NCBI RefSeq assembly: GCF_023159225.1
Contig: NC_063161.1
Span: forward strand, 72,258,767 to 72,322,766
Reading direction: 5' to 3'
DNA from: Perognathus longimembris pacificus
Lineage: Eukaryota; Chordata; Mammalia; Rodentia; Heteromyidae
Length of the DNA stretch: 64,000 bases
Shown: piece after piece, positions 53,765-64,000 of the stretch
How the letters are laid out: each line of letters starts with the position of its first letter
How positions within the stretch are numbered: the first letter of the stretch is position 1
Notes under the pieces: model-generated
What the model was told of the DNA's origin: nothing
What the model saw: only the letters and a program-made list of their open reading frames with translations
Databases searched by the model: none
Program-made: the position numbers and the translations under genes

Positions 53765-53865
53765 TTGATTTTCAGGTATGGTAGCACACTTTTGCCTAGG
53801 CTGGCCTTGAGCTGTGATCCTCCTGTTTCTACCTCCAGAATGGCTAGAATTGCAGGCATGGTGTA
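53765..53865 (-). repeat. B1-like monomer
   Basis: Reverse remnant: ctaggctggccttgagctgtgatcctcctg...ggctagaattgcaggcatgg. Confidence 0.55.
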
Positions 53866-54157
53866 GAGTGGTGTATGGTGGGAGGGACAGCCTGAGATAG
53901 AGGAAGTATTTCTGATATATGTTTTACGGGAAGATGGAAGGGTGTAACCTCAGTGGCTTAGAAGGGGAAATGAGAGGTGGCAGGAAGGGAAAGCAGCCCG
54001 CCCGATATGTCCACATCTTAACTTTGGGACCTGTGATTTGCTCCATTCCATGGCAGAAGGGACATGAGTTATAATGAGGTGAGGAGAGTATCTCGAATTA
54101 CCCAGGCACACCTGTTTAATCACAAGGAATCTTCTAGCTCATGAATAAGAGAGCTTG

Positions 54158-54395
54158 AGGGCTGGGAATGTGGCCTGGTGGTAGAGTACTTGCCTAGCAT
54201 GCTTCATGAAGCCCTGGGTTCGATTCCTCAGCACCACATATACAGCAAAAGCTGGAAGTGGCACTGTGGTACATGTGGTAGAGGGCTAACCTTGAGCAAA
54301 AAGAAACCAAGGACAGTGCTCAGGTCCTGAGTTCAAGTCCTAGGACTGGCAGAAAAAGAAGGAGAAGGAGGAGGAGAGGAAGAAGAAGAAGAGAG
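54158..54395 (+). mobile_element. IDL-Geo SINE with a GGA/GAA tail
   Basis: Forward dimer whose tail became gaaggagaaggaggagg...gaagaagaa. It is flanked by aagagagcttga on both sides. Confidence 0.88.
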
Positions 54396-54764
54396 CTTGA
54401 CCAGGAGGCTTCTGGATCTTTGGATATTTGCACCTTGTTATAAGTGTTGCATATGTTCTGGAAATGCAAATTAAGGCCTAAAACTCAACATGAAACACAT
54501 TTTTGTTCCATCTACACCTTACACAACTAGCCTACGGTGATTCCACAGCCACTGCTGCCTTGGAGGTGGAGTACCCATGTGCAGGGACAGGTGACAGGCA
54601 ACCAGGAGGCAGGGACAGCTGGCCTAGGACTGCCAGGAGTGGGGTTCTATCACAGATTCTTCCCAGCATCTCCAGGAGGAATGGCAGCCTAGACCACACC
54701 TTGATGGGAGCCCACTGAGGCTGAGCTAACCTTCCACTTGCAGAGCTGTGACTTCCTCATGGGA

Positions 54765-54885
54765 TGTGGCTACTAGGCATGGTAGCCGTGTTGGTGGTCT
54801 GAGTACTCGGGAGGCTGAGGTTGGAGGATCTCAAGTTCAGGGCCAATCAGGGCTGACTTGTAAACCTGTCTCAAAGGAAAAATAA
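54765..54885 (+). repeat. B1-like monomer
   Basis: Forward remnant: ggcatggtagccgtgttggtggtctgagtactcgggaggctgaggttggaggatctcaag. Confidence 0.6.
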
Positions 54886-55549
54886 GAAAACTAACTCCGT
54901 GTGGTTTTAAGCTACTGGGCTGTGTTTATTGGATGTGCTGGTGATAGAGATCAAGTGGCAGACAGGAGCCTGGTGCTCCAGGACAGGAGTCCCGTGGCTC
55001 CAGGCTGCCCCTGTGTACTGGGGACCCTTCCTGTTTCATGTGCATGTGCAGTGCCACAGGATCAGTTGCTGCACTCACTTCCACTCCTTGTTCTGGAGGT
55101 TTCGTCCAGAAGCGGCCATTCAGCACCCCGTTCCAAGCATTTCTTTTCCCTGCTGGGCTGTGGAGTTATTTGGTGTGATTCCAACTTGGAGGATCACAGA
55201 TATAATTTATTTAACCTTAAAGAATGTTTTTGATGAAGTGCTGGGCTGTTGAAAAAGGCCAGTGGGAAATCCCAGAGCAGTCATAGGACTGGGTGGCCCC
55301 TCTGCTGGGAAGAGCACTGGCTTAGACAGGAAGTGGGCTGCATGATGCTGCATCCCGCCAGCAGGAGGCAGGGACCCGTGGTCAGGGTGGTCATGAGGCA
55401 GGGATCCGTGGCCAGGGTAGCAAGGAAGGGTTCTGTCTGGGCAGGAATCTGGCCCATGGTGGGGTCTGGAATGTTCCAATTACCTGGGCACAGCCAGGCC
55501 TTCTCAGGACTCTGGATTGAGCTTGGGGGAGCCTGCCTTCTCCCAGCTG

Positions 55550-55935
55550 TGTGGATTAGTCAGCCCTCTATTACCGTAAGAAGATCAGCTCATCAGTTTG
55601 AAAAGAGACAGGGTTTCTTTGGGCTCAGGGTTTTGGTAGCTCCATGTGTTGTGTGAGCTGTTGGGCCTATGGCACACAGCACAGGGTGGTGGGAGCAGTT
55701 GGCAAAACAGAGCCACTCACCTCAGGGCCAGGTGAGAGAAAGAGGAAAGGCATGTGGTCCCATAATCCTCTTTAAGGACACTCCCCGCCCCTCCCCAGCA
55801 GCCTGGGGACTCTCCAAGCCCCACTCCTTAAAGGGTCCACTTCCTCCCAGAAACAAACCGAAGTACTGTGGATCTTTCCGTTCTGCTATCAACCCTACCC
55901 TCCACAGGTCTTTGGGGGTGCATCTGTGAAATGAG
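55550..55935 (-). mobile_element. Possible MaLR-type LTR
   Basis: Similar in layout to 47235-47695 (ttaccgtaagaagatcag... on the left, gatgcacccccaaagacctgtgg on the minus-strand right end). Weak; based on recalled family layout. Confidence 0.35.
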
Positions 55936-56199
55936 AGGTGAGGGCTTCCCAAAATTGCCCCCAAGGCTTAGAGAACCCATTACTCTGTGAGGCAGTCACT
56001 GACCTAGTGGCCTGTCACACTACTGGCAGCAACTCTGGCAGCCTGTCCTCTGCCATGGGCAGTACTGACCCGCTGCACTCTCCTCTACTGTGAGACTCTT
56101 CCTTCTGTGTAAATGGCTGCATGTATCCCATGGTGACTTCTGTGTGGCTCATGCAGGCCGGGGACCCTGGAGGAGAGCTCCCAGAGCTCTCATTTCAGG

Positions 56200-56290
56200 C
56201 TGGGAGTGTGGCTCAATGATAGTGCCTGCCTGGCAAGTATAAGGCCCAGAGTTCAAGGCCCAGTGTTCAAAGCCTGCCACTGCCCCAGAA
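56200..56290 (+). repeat. ID-like monomer
   Basis: Forward tRNA-like copy (gctgggagtgtggctcaatgatagtgcctgcctggcaagtataaggccc) with gttcaaggcc doubled. Confidence 0.55.
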
Positions 56291-56502
56291 CAAAGCAAAC
56301 CTGGGAAGTCAGGAGCTGCGACTGGGTTGATGGGAGGGAGTAGCTATCTCCTTTGTGCCTGTAGCACATTTATTCTGAGTGCCAGTTTCCTTTATTTAGA
56401 ATGTCTTTTGCTGTGGGAAACGGAAAGTGAAAAACCAAGTGATAACTCATCAGGTTAGGAATGACTAGAAAAACTCACCATCTAAATCTAGCTCTCTGAG
56501 GT

Positions 56503-56713
56503 CTGGGAATATGGCCTAGTGGCAAGAGTGCTTGCCTCGTATACATGAAGCCCTGGGTTCGATCCCCCAGCACCACATATATAGAAAATGGCCAGAAGTG
56601 GCATTGTGGCCCAAGTGGCAGAGTGCTAGCCTTGAGCGGGAAGAAGCCAGGGACAGTGCTCAGGCCCTGAGTTCAAGGCACAGCACTGGCAAAAAAATAA
56701 AAATAAAAATAAA
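56503..56713 (+). mobile_element. IDL-Geo SINE
   Basis: Forward full-length dimer with an (AAAAT)n tail, flanked by aaatctagctctctg on both sides. Confidence 0.92.
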
Positions 56714-56794
56714 AATCTAGCTCTCTGTTGCAATCACGTTACTGCAAATTAGTTTAAACCAGGTAGAATTCTAGTGATGGAATATAATAGGAAG

Positions 56795-56945
56795 AGCTCT
56801 GTTCAAACCCTGTTACCCACTGGACAGATGCCTTTTGTCTGTCTCAGATTCCCCCTGTGTAACCAAATCAGTCCTGCCTCACAGCTTCCTGAGTCACCAA
56901 GATGCAAGGAAGCAGTGCAGAGAAATGAACGAAATCTGTATATAA
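56795..56945 (+). repeat. Possible MIR
   Basis: Resembles a MIR body (ctgtctcagattccccctgtgtaacc...cctgcctcacagc). Judged by eye. Confidence 0.4.
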
Positions 56946-56949
56946 GAGA

Positions 56950-58200
56950 CTGAGCTAGGCCCTGTCCCTCGGGGCTCCTTAACAAAACCAATAGAATATG
57001 CAGATGTACACACGTGCATGTACACACAAACACACACACAACACTTTATATAATATCCTGCATACCATGTGTTCCATATACATCAAAGTGAATAGTAACT
57101 ATGTAAGGAATATAATATGTGTGGGCATTTGGCATATGTAATCCAGGCCAGTAGTCTGCAGTGGTCATCTGTGAGCTGGAGAGCAGTGTGCCAGTACCTG
57201 TTGGGTCCAAAGAGCCAGAGTCTCAAAACAAGAGGGGCTCAGTGATGCATCCCCATCTAGGGGCTGGAGGCCTAGAGGGTATGCTGTGAGTCCACATTGA
57301 AAGGCTAAAGATTCTGGAATCTGATGTCTGCCAGCAATGGCAGCAGAAAAAAACAAAAACATACACACTCAGGAAGAGTCAAGTATGTACCCATGTGTGA
57401 ACTTCCCCTCTGCTTTCTGTTCCACGCAGGTCCCCAGCCTATTGGATGGTACCATCCACCTTGAAGGTGGGTCTTGCCCCTCAGTTGCTGGCCCCCGCAC
57501 CAGTCATCTCAGGGAAATCTTCACAGACTCACCCAAAAGTGTGCTTCACCAGTTCTCTAGGTGTCTCCCAATTCCATTAAGAATTCCATTGAACTTGCCA
57601 ATCAAGATTAAGGACCATTCAGGGACTCCACCTCTCCACCCTGGTTTTCTTGCTCAGAGTACATAAACCTGGCCAGATGAGAGGACCTCTAACACCCCAG
57701 ATCCCAGGGAGGACCCACAAAACACCTGAGTGGGGCTCTTCAAAAGGGCTAAGGTCAAAACAAGTGTTAGGTCACAAAAGAAGAGGCTTAGAACTGTCAC
57801 ACACACTAGAGAGATTATGGAGACAGGACAGTTCCTACAAGGTAGGGGCCTGGGTGGGATCCTAGAAGCCCATGAGGATGGTAGGAGAAGGGCTGGAGAG
57901 ATCAAATTAATTCTGTAGTATGGGTAATAGTATCATTCTTTGATTGGTTGGCTCTTCTGTGGTTATATAAGACGTGAGTTAATATAGAAGGGGGAGCTGG
58001 TCGAAGGGTGTGTGGGAACTCTGTGCTATTTTTGCAACTCCTAAGATCTAAAATTATCCCAAACTAAAATGTTAAGAAGAATAGCATTGCTTGGCAAACC
58101 TTTAGTAAGGGCTAAGAAAATTGTGTTTAACCCTGACCTCAGGGGTCTTCCCTGTAATTACCAGAGAGACCCCTTCCCTCTCCTCTTTTCTCTTCTCTTC
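56950..58200. other. HIP1: Unique intronic sequence
   Basis: No exon, SINE or LTR recognised; a short (CA)-rich stretch occurs at about 57026-57040. ORFs present are short and lack family resemblance. Confidence 0.4.
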
Positions 58201-58204
58201 CCCT

Positions 58205-58320
58205 TCTCTCTCCTCAACAGAATCTCACCATGCAGCACAGCTGATCTCAAACTTAGAATTGTTCTGCCTCAGCCTCTCCAGTGCCAGGATTACAGGTATA
58301 TGCCACCATGCTTGGCACCC
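58205..58320 (-). repeat. B1-like monomer
   Basis: Reverse remnant: atctcaccatgcagcacagctgatctcaaac...gccaggattacaggtatatgccaccatgc. Confidence 0.65.
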
Positions 58321-58826
58321 CAGCTCCAGTTTGGTTCTTTGTTCCCTTGTGCAGATGAGGGAAAGTTCCTCACAGGAATATGAGGTAGTATCCTGGTGTC
58401 CAGGCTCCCTGAGTTAGTTGAATGAGAGGGTCTGGAGCAGTTGCCAAGGTCGCTGCTGTGAGGCATTGTGCTGTTCAAATTACAGTTTGCCGTCTTGCCC
58501 ACCAGTCATCTCTGAGAACATCCTCACAGATCCCCGGAAGTGTGCCATGACAGTACTCTCGGTGTCTTTCCAATCCTGTCAGGTTGATGGTGTAGATTAG
58601 TCACCACACTGGCTCGTCCACTGCATGTAGCCCCTAATGCCTCCTGCAGAAGACCCCCCTGCCAGGTTCCCAAGCTTTCTTCTCCCCTTTGAGGGTCCTC
58701 TCCAGGGCTGGTCTCCCAGTCCCATGGCTTGTGTTGTGTCTGGTTGCCCCTGCCCTACTGTATATCACACAGTGATGATAGGCATGTTGACTGAATAAAT
58801 GGTCTGAATAAGAGTGATTGAGGGAG

Positions 58827-59170
58827 TTGGGGATGTGGCTTAGTGGTACAGTGTTTGCCTAGCATGCATGAGGCCCTGGGTTCGATTCCTCAGCACCACA
58901 TTAAAAAAAAAAGCCTGAAGTGGTGCTGTGGCTCAAGTGGCAGAGTGCTAGCCTTGAGCAAAAGAAGCTCAGAGACAGTGCCCAAGCCCTGAGTTCAAGC
59001 CCCAGAACTGGCAAAAAAAAGTGATTGAGGATTGAGCTGTTGAATGAACACCCGAAGGAATGGTGGAGGGAGGGAGTGGAGTGAAGGAGTGAACGAATGA
59101 GGGAGAAAGGGTGAAGTAAAGGAGTAAAGGAGTGAGTGAATGGTAAGTGATTGACCACATGAGCAGTTAG
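58827..59170 (+). mobile_element. IDL-Geo SINE followed by a gagtga-rich stretch
   Basis: Forward dimer (58827-59018) flanked by agtgattgaggga and agtgattgagga. Downstream, 59060-59240 contains irregular gagtgaatga/gagtgaagga words, a decayed simple repeat. Confidence 0.85.
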
Positions 59171-59884
59171 TTGGATGGAGGATGGAGTGATTGGTGAGAG
59201 AGTGGGTTAGTTGAATGAATGAGAAAATGGAGATCAGTCCTGCTTCTCATAGAGGCTGGCTACATGGCCATTGGATTAGGCAGGCTAGCTATGGGGACAG
59301 CCTTTTGTGGGTCTCACTGTGCTGATGGGAGTCACTGATACAGAAAAAGCAGTCCACCCCTGCTCTCCCACCTTGTTCCGGCTGTCCTTCCTGCTCTGGT
59401 CCGCCCAGGCAGGGCTTTTTGGAACCCAGTGGAGTTCTGTTGCCACCTAACCTTGAGCATCTCAGGCTATGAGCTGCCATGGGTGTGGCAGGCCTGGCCC
59501 CTCTCCTGCTGCTGAGCATTCTCCACAGGAAATCAGGCTCATTTTGAGGACCAAGTAGTCTCTAAATATAGCCTCCCACTCCAGATATTTAAAGAGCTCT
59601 GCTGGTGATGTTATGTCTGAACAGAGAAGAAGGGGAAAAATAACTTTCCTGCCCTGTAGGGCAGATCGTGGTTGCCTGAGGTTTTCTTGGGACCATAGTA
59701 CACAGAGCTGTAGTGTGGGGTCAAATGTTTCCATTATATAAGCGCCATGTGTTGATCCTGGACCTGTTGCCAGCTTTGAGCTTCCAGTATAGACTTCTGG
59801 AGCCGGACAGCAGGGTTTTGTTTTGTTTTGGTACTGGGGTGGAATTTGGAGCTTCATATATGCTAACTAGTCCTGCCTCCTCTT

Positions 59885-60215
59885 TCCTTCCTTCCCTCCC
59901 TCCCTCCCTCCCTCCCTCCCTCCCTCCCTCCCTCCCTCCCTCCCTCCCTCCCTCCCTCCTTTCCTTCCTTCTTTCTTTCCTTCTTTTTGTTGGTCATAGA
60001 GCTTGAACTCAGGGCCTAGGCATTGTCCCTAGCTTTTGCACTCCAGGCTAGTGCTCTACCCCTGTGAGTCACAGTGTCACTTCTGGTTTTCTGGTTGTTA
60101 ATTGGAGATAAATTGAACTTTCCTGCCCAGGCTGGTATCAAACTATAATCCTTAGATCTCAGCCTCCTGAGTAGCTGGGATTATAGGCGTGAGCACCGAC
60201 TCCATTTTCCCCCTT
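59885..60215 (-). repeat. (CCCT)n tract and B1/Geo SINE
   Basis: (CTTC/CCCT)n at 59885-59985 forms the tail of a reverse B1/Geo SINE (59988-60200). Confidence 0.8.
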
Positions 60216-60239
60216 CATTTCTTGATGATTTCTTGTCTC

Positions 60240-60412
60240 CATGGTTGGTACATGCCTAAAATCCCAGCACTCAGGAGCTAAGGCAGGTGAATCATGAGTT
60301 CAAGGCCTACATGAGCTGAAAAAAGAAGGGACTACAGGTGTGGTTCAGATGGTAGATGGGTTGCTTAGCATGTGTGAGGGAGGCCCTGGGTGCAAACCCC
60401 AGTGCCACCGAA
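60240..60412 (+). repeat. B1-like and ID-like monomers
   Basis: Forward B1-like remnant (60245-60315) and tRNA-like remnant (60332-60412, ctacaggtgtggttcagatggtagatgggttgc). Confidence 0.55.
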
Positions 60413-60946
60413 AGAGATAGAGCATGCAGGAGTACACACTCAACAGAGACTCCCTCCTGCCCTGGACAAGACATCATAGGATGATACCAGCTTCCCTGCC
60501 ATGGCCTCCCTGCCATGTATCAGAAGAGCTGTGTCCAGTAGGTGCTCTGAGAGCACTACCCCTAACCTAGGACCACCAGGGGCTACAAGGGGCTGTCTTC
60601 CACCCAGAACATTTCTCCCTCTCCCTCCCGCCCTTTCCTCTTACTCTTCTCCTTCTTCCCCTCTCTTCCTTCTCCCTTCCCCATTTCCTCTTTTTCTCTT
60701 GTTCTCTACAAAACAAATGTCAAACCCAGAAACCAGGACACAGCTCACACCTCAGAGAGAGAGGTGAGGATGGTAATTCTGCTTGTGCTGGTCCCTGTGG
60801 TGTCGAGACCACTCCTCCAGAGTGTGGGTTGCTGCCTGCTTGTCTTCATTTGGACTCCTGGTGTGATTAGGATAGGGGGATGAGGTTTTTGCATTTCTAG
60901 TATCCCCTCCAGATGGTGAGTGGAGCCATTTTAGGAGTCCTCAACT

Positions 60947-60948
<2 letters not shown>

Positions 60949-60983
<35 letters not shown>

Positions 60984-61122
60984 TGTGTGTCCATGATCTC
61001 TGTTTTGAGGAGGAAACAAGTGTTTCCCCAGAATCCTTTTCACAGGATGCCCTTGGAAGCCTAGAGAGAACCCAGAGGAGATTGAGGCAGAGGTGGAGCC
61101 CGGGGGGGGGGGGGGGGGGGAG
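60949..61122 (+). repeat. (TG)n and a poly-G run
   Basis: (TG)n at 60949-60990 and an uninterrupted run of about 20 G at 61101-61120. The G-run is unusually long, G-quadruplex-prone and possibly imprecise in length. Confidence 0.85.
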
Positions 61123-61299
61123 GAGGGACGAGGCACCACAGAGTCCTAACAATGGGTTGTTTGGAAGAAGACACTACACAAAGAGCCCTGTGCACACAAT
61201 ACAACAAAGGAAACTGAGCCAGAGTGGAGATGCCATGTCTTTTTCCACTGAGCTCTGGGCTGAATGGCTTCTGTATAGCTATGGCATCAACATGGGTTG

Positions 61300-61890
61300 G
61301 TTCTTTTTTTTTTTTTTTTTTTGCTGGTCCTGGGACTCAGGGCCTGGGTGCTGTTCCTGAGCCTCTTTGTGCTCCAGACTAGCACTCTACCTCTTGAGCC
61401 ACAGTGCCACTTCTGTTTTTATTTTTTTTCTAAGTAGTTTATTGCAGATAAGAGTCTCATGGACTTTTCTGCCCAGGCTGGTTTCGAACTATGATCCTTA
61501 GATCTCAGCCTCCCTAGTAGCTAGGATTAAAGACATGAGTCACAGGTTGAGTCCAAGTCATACAAGTGTGACATGAAGAGTGGTTAAATAGGGCAGGTGT
61601 GAGAACAAGGGGAAAAACACTTATCCTAAAATAATTTTAAGTCAAACCTTTCCCCTCCCCTGCTTTTTGTTGTCAGTTGTGGGGCTTGAACTCAGGGCCT
61701 GAATGCTGTCTGCTCAAGGCTAGTGCTCTACTACTTTGAGCCACAGTGCCACTTCTGGTTTTCTGGTGGTTAATTGGAGATAAGAGTCTCATGGACTTTT
61801 CTGCCTGGGCTGGCTTTGAATCGTGGTCCTCAGATCTCAGCCTCCTGAGTAGCTACTAGTATTTCAGGTGTGAACCGCCAGTACCCAGCA
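61300..61890 (-). repeat. Two B1/Geo composite SINEs
   Basis: Reverse copies at 61303-61555 and 61665-61888, each with Geo half, linker (agtagtttattgcagataag; ggtggttaattggagataag) and B1 head. Confidence 0.78.
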
Positions 61891-62014
61891 AAACCTGCCT
61901 TTTGTCTGTCATCTATACCCCAGATCTCAAAAGACCTTGTGTATCTGCCTTTGAGCACCCACATGTCGGTAAGAGTGTGCCTCTGTTTTTCTGCTTGCTT
62001 GTTTACTCAATAAA

Positions 62015-62110
62015 GTGGCCCTGTGGCTCAAGTGGTAGAGGGCTAGCCTTGAGCAGAAGAGCTCAAGGACGGTGCCCAGGCCCTGACTTTAAGCCCCACA
62101 ACTGAACCCC
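62015..62110 (+). repeat. Geo half
   Basis: Forward isolated Geo-type half (gccctgtggctcaagtggtagagggctagcc...ctgactttaagccccacaactg), apparently without a left half. Confidence 0.65.
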
Positions 62111-62296
62111 CCCCCAAAAAAAGACAAAAATAAAAAAGATTGAAAACAATTTATCTGAGAATGGCCAGCTAAATTGGCACACTGGAATAAAGCAGTCTGT
62201 GGTTTATACTGTCAACATGGAATGCTCCAGAAAACTAGTAATGTTGAACACCAAAATAAATAAATAAATAAATAGATAAAATAAAAACGCAAGTGA

Positions 62297-62750
62297 GCCA
62301 GGTGCCAGTGGTTTGTTGTGTGTGTGTTTTTTTTTTCCAGTCCTAGGCGGTGAACTCAGGGCCTGGCTTCTTTTTTGCTCAAGGCTAGCACTCTGCCACT
62401 TGAGCCACAGTGCCACTTCTGGCCATTTTCTGTATATGTGGTGCTGAGGAATCGAACCCAGGGCCTCATGTATACGAGGCAAGCACTCTTGCCACTAGGA
62501 CATATTCCCAGCCCCAGGTGCCAGTGGTTTATGCCTGTAATCGCAGCTACTCAGGAGTCTGAGATCTGAGAATCAAGGTTCAAAGCCAACCCCAGGCAGG
62601 AAAGTCTATGAGACTCTTAGCTCCAATAAACTTTTCACAAAAAGCTGGAAATGGTGCTTTGGCTCAAGTGGTAGAGTGCTAGCCTTGAGCACTGAGAGGC
62701 TCAGGGACAAAGCCCAAGCCTTGAGTTCAAGCCCCAGGACTGGCCAAAGG
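62297..62750. mobile_element. IDL-Geo inserted in a B1/Geo SINE
   Basis: A forward B1/Geo (62297-62318 and 62514-62750) is split by a reverse IDL-Geo (62325-62513), with aggtgccagtggttt on both sides. The IDL-Geo lacks about 13 bp in its Geo half (gggcctggcttc). Confidence 0.88.
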
Positions 62751-62844
62751 TGGGGGGGGGGATGCAACTGAGAGTTTAGCTTCTGCATAGCATGGAAGAA
62801 GAAAAGAAAAAGAGAGAGAAAGCACCTAAAATGGTGCTTCTTCT

Positions 62845-63083
62845 TTTTTTTTTCTTTTGGTTGGTCATGGGGCTTGAACTCTGGTCTTGGGCGCTTTCCC
62901 TGAGCTCTTCAGCTCAAGGCTGGCACTCTACCACTTGAGGCAAAATGCCACTATCGGTGTTTTGGTTGTTAATTTGAGATAAGAGTTTGGCCTTATCTGC
63001 CCGGGCTGGCTTTGAACACGATCCTCAGGTGTAAGCCTCCTGAGTAGCTAGAATTAGAGATGTGAGCCACTGGCGCCCAGCCG
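62845..63083 (-). repeat. B1/Geo composite SINE
   Basis: Reverse diverged copy (ggtcatggggcttgaactctgg...gtgagccactggcgcccagcc). Confidence 0.75.
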
Positions 63084-63344
63084 GGTACTTCCATTTAACC
63101 ACCATTTATATACCACTTATATGTAGTTAGATGAGATCGGGCGCATTCAGGGTGGTATGACTGTAGACCACTTATATGTAGTTAGAAAACTAAAACAACA
63201 CTTTGTGTTGGTTTGGATACATATGCCACAGTAAATGTCATAAAAACACAGGAGATGGTGGTCACATTTGGGAAGCATTGAGGCAGGGAGGGTCCCCAGG
63301 AACCTCTGCTCAGCCCAATGTGGCAGGACATTAAGATTTGATAG

Positions 63345-63480
63345 TCCATAGGATGTGGTTAGGCACCCCTGTAATCCTGGTTTTTGGAAAGGCAAAGGTT
63401 GAATGATCATAGTTGGAATACTTTCCCCCTGAGCCATGTAGATGGAGACCCCGATATATAAATGGGGACCTAAATTTGGA
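63345..63480 (+). repeat. B1-like remnant
   Basis: Forward decayed remnant: ggttaggcacccctgtaatcctggtttttggaaaggcaaagg. Confidence 0.5.
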
Positions 63481-64000
63481 GAAGTATGAGGTTTGTTGAA
63501 GTTCACATTTGTGGACAGCTGCAGGGCTAGGGCTTCTTCCCCAGTGAGCAGTGCTGGTATTGTGTAAACAGTGGAGTGCTGTGCACTTGCTTGTTTGTTT
63601 CTTTCTCACTGAGCTTCAGATCTCAGAACAGCCCTGACACACACAGGAACAGGTGTTCTTTATTTCCCAAAGCCAGCTGTAAGGGTGAGGCTGTCAGAGG
63701 CCAGTGCTGGCTTCCACCAGCCAGGAGACACTTGGAGAAGCTGCGTGGATCCTCTGTGTATGTATATCTGTCTTTATCAAAGCCGTCTTAAGCTTTCCAA
63801 GGATGAAGACCTTCATGTACAACAAAGTCTTAATCCTGGGACACAGGAATGTTGACTCTGACTGTTACTTTATGGCTGCACATTGGGGCTGTTGGCTTGA
63901 TCCAGGGTGGAGAATGTCTGGCCTGAGTGCCACAGAAAGCTGGAGAAATGTGAGGGGACAGACACACAGACTTGAAAATGCTTTCTGCAGCAGCTCTCTG
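63480..64000. other. HIP1: Unique intronic sequence at right edge
   Basis: No exon or repeat recognised; the ORF frames present are short. Confidence 0.4.

Larger units (their letters stand above)
41247..64000 (+). other. HIP1: HIP1 intron 1 (partial)
   Basis: No exon matching the next HIP1 residues (TVSINKAINTQ...) was seen on the plus strand up to the right edge. HIP1 intron 1 is very long in other mammals, so 22.7 kb without an exon is expected. An alternative first exon cannot be excluded by eye. Confidence 0.8.

Overview
This window is mammalian nuclear DNA from a rodent. The strongest lineage clue is the abundant dimeric SINE with an ID-like, tRNA-derived left half and a right half ending in 'ccaggactggc' plus an A-rich tail. 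This matches the published IDL-Geo family, reported as restricted to Geomyoidea (pocket mice, kangaroo rats, pocket gophers). I infer a heteromyid or geomyid rodent; the species cannot be fixed from sequence alone.

There are two protein-coding genes, arranged head to head. RHBDD2, a rhomboid-like membrane protein, lies on the minus strand. All four coding exons are present (8770 down to 252) and give an open 364-codon product; its 3' UTR runs off the left edge. HIP1 starts on the plus strand at 41127. Only its first coding exon (40 codons) is in the window, and everything from 41247 to 64000 is read as HIP1 intron 1. Both genes have GC-rich, CpG-island-like promoters. The order and orientation match the human HIP1-CCL26-CCL24-RHBDD2 segment of 7q11.23, but I could not find either eotaxin gene (CCL24, CCL26) in the 32 kb between the promoters.

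The intergenic 9-40 kb is mostly a record of insertions. It holds an env remnant of an endogenous retrovirus (11.6-12.1 kb), a 445-bp solo LTR with a 4-bp target duplication (13.6-14.0 kb), two decayed tandem copies of an intronless MARK/SMOK-like kinase sequence (15.2-20.1 kb, the first split by a 1.3-kb LTR), and a structurally full-length but broken LINE-1 (22.6-31.07 kb) with a 15-bp target duplication. The LINE-1 carries three SINEs and a 494-bp solo LTR with a 6-bp target duplication. A nested SINE/LTR stack follows at 32.6-33.6 kb and another at 37.8-39.2 kb. The HIP1 intron is filled with SINEs, microsatellites, a LINE-1 3' end and probable MaLR LTRs.

I see no operon, CRISPR array or unknown multi-gene system. 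The most interesting points are: a 29-bp microinversion trapped between two opposed SINEs inside the LINE-1; two SINEs of different subfamilies inserted at the same target so that the target sequence occurs three times; visible tRNA/ID-like structure in the 'Geo' half of the SINE; the duplicated kinase relic; and the missing eotaxin genes.
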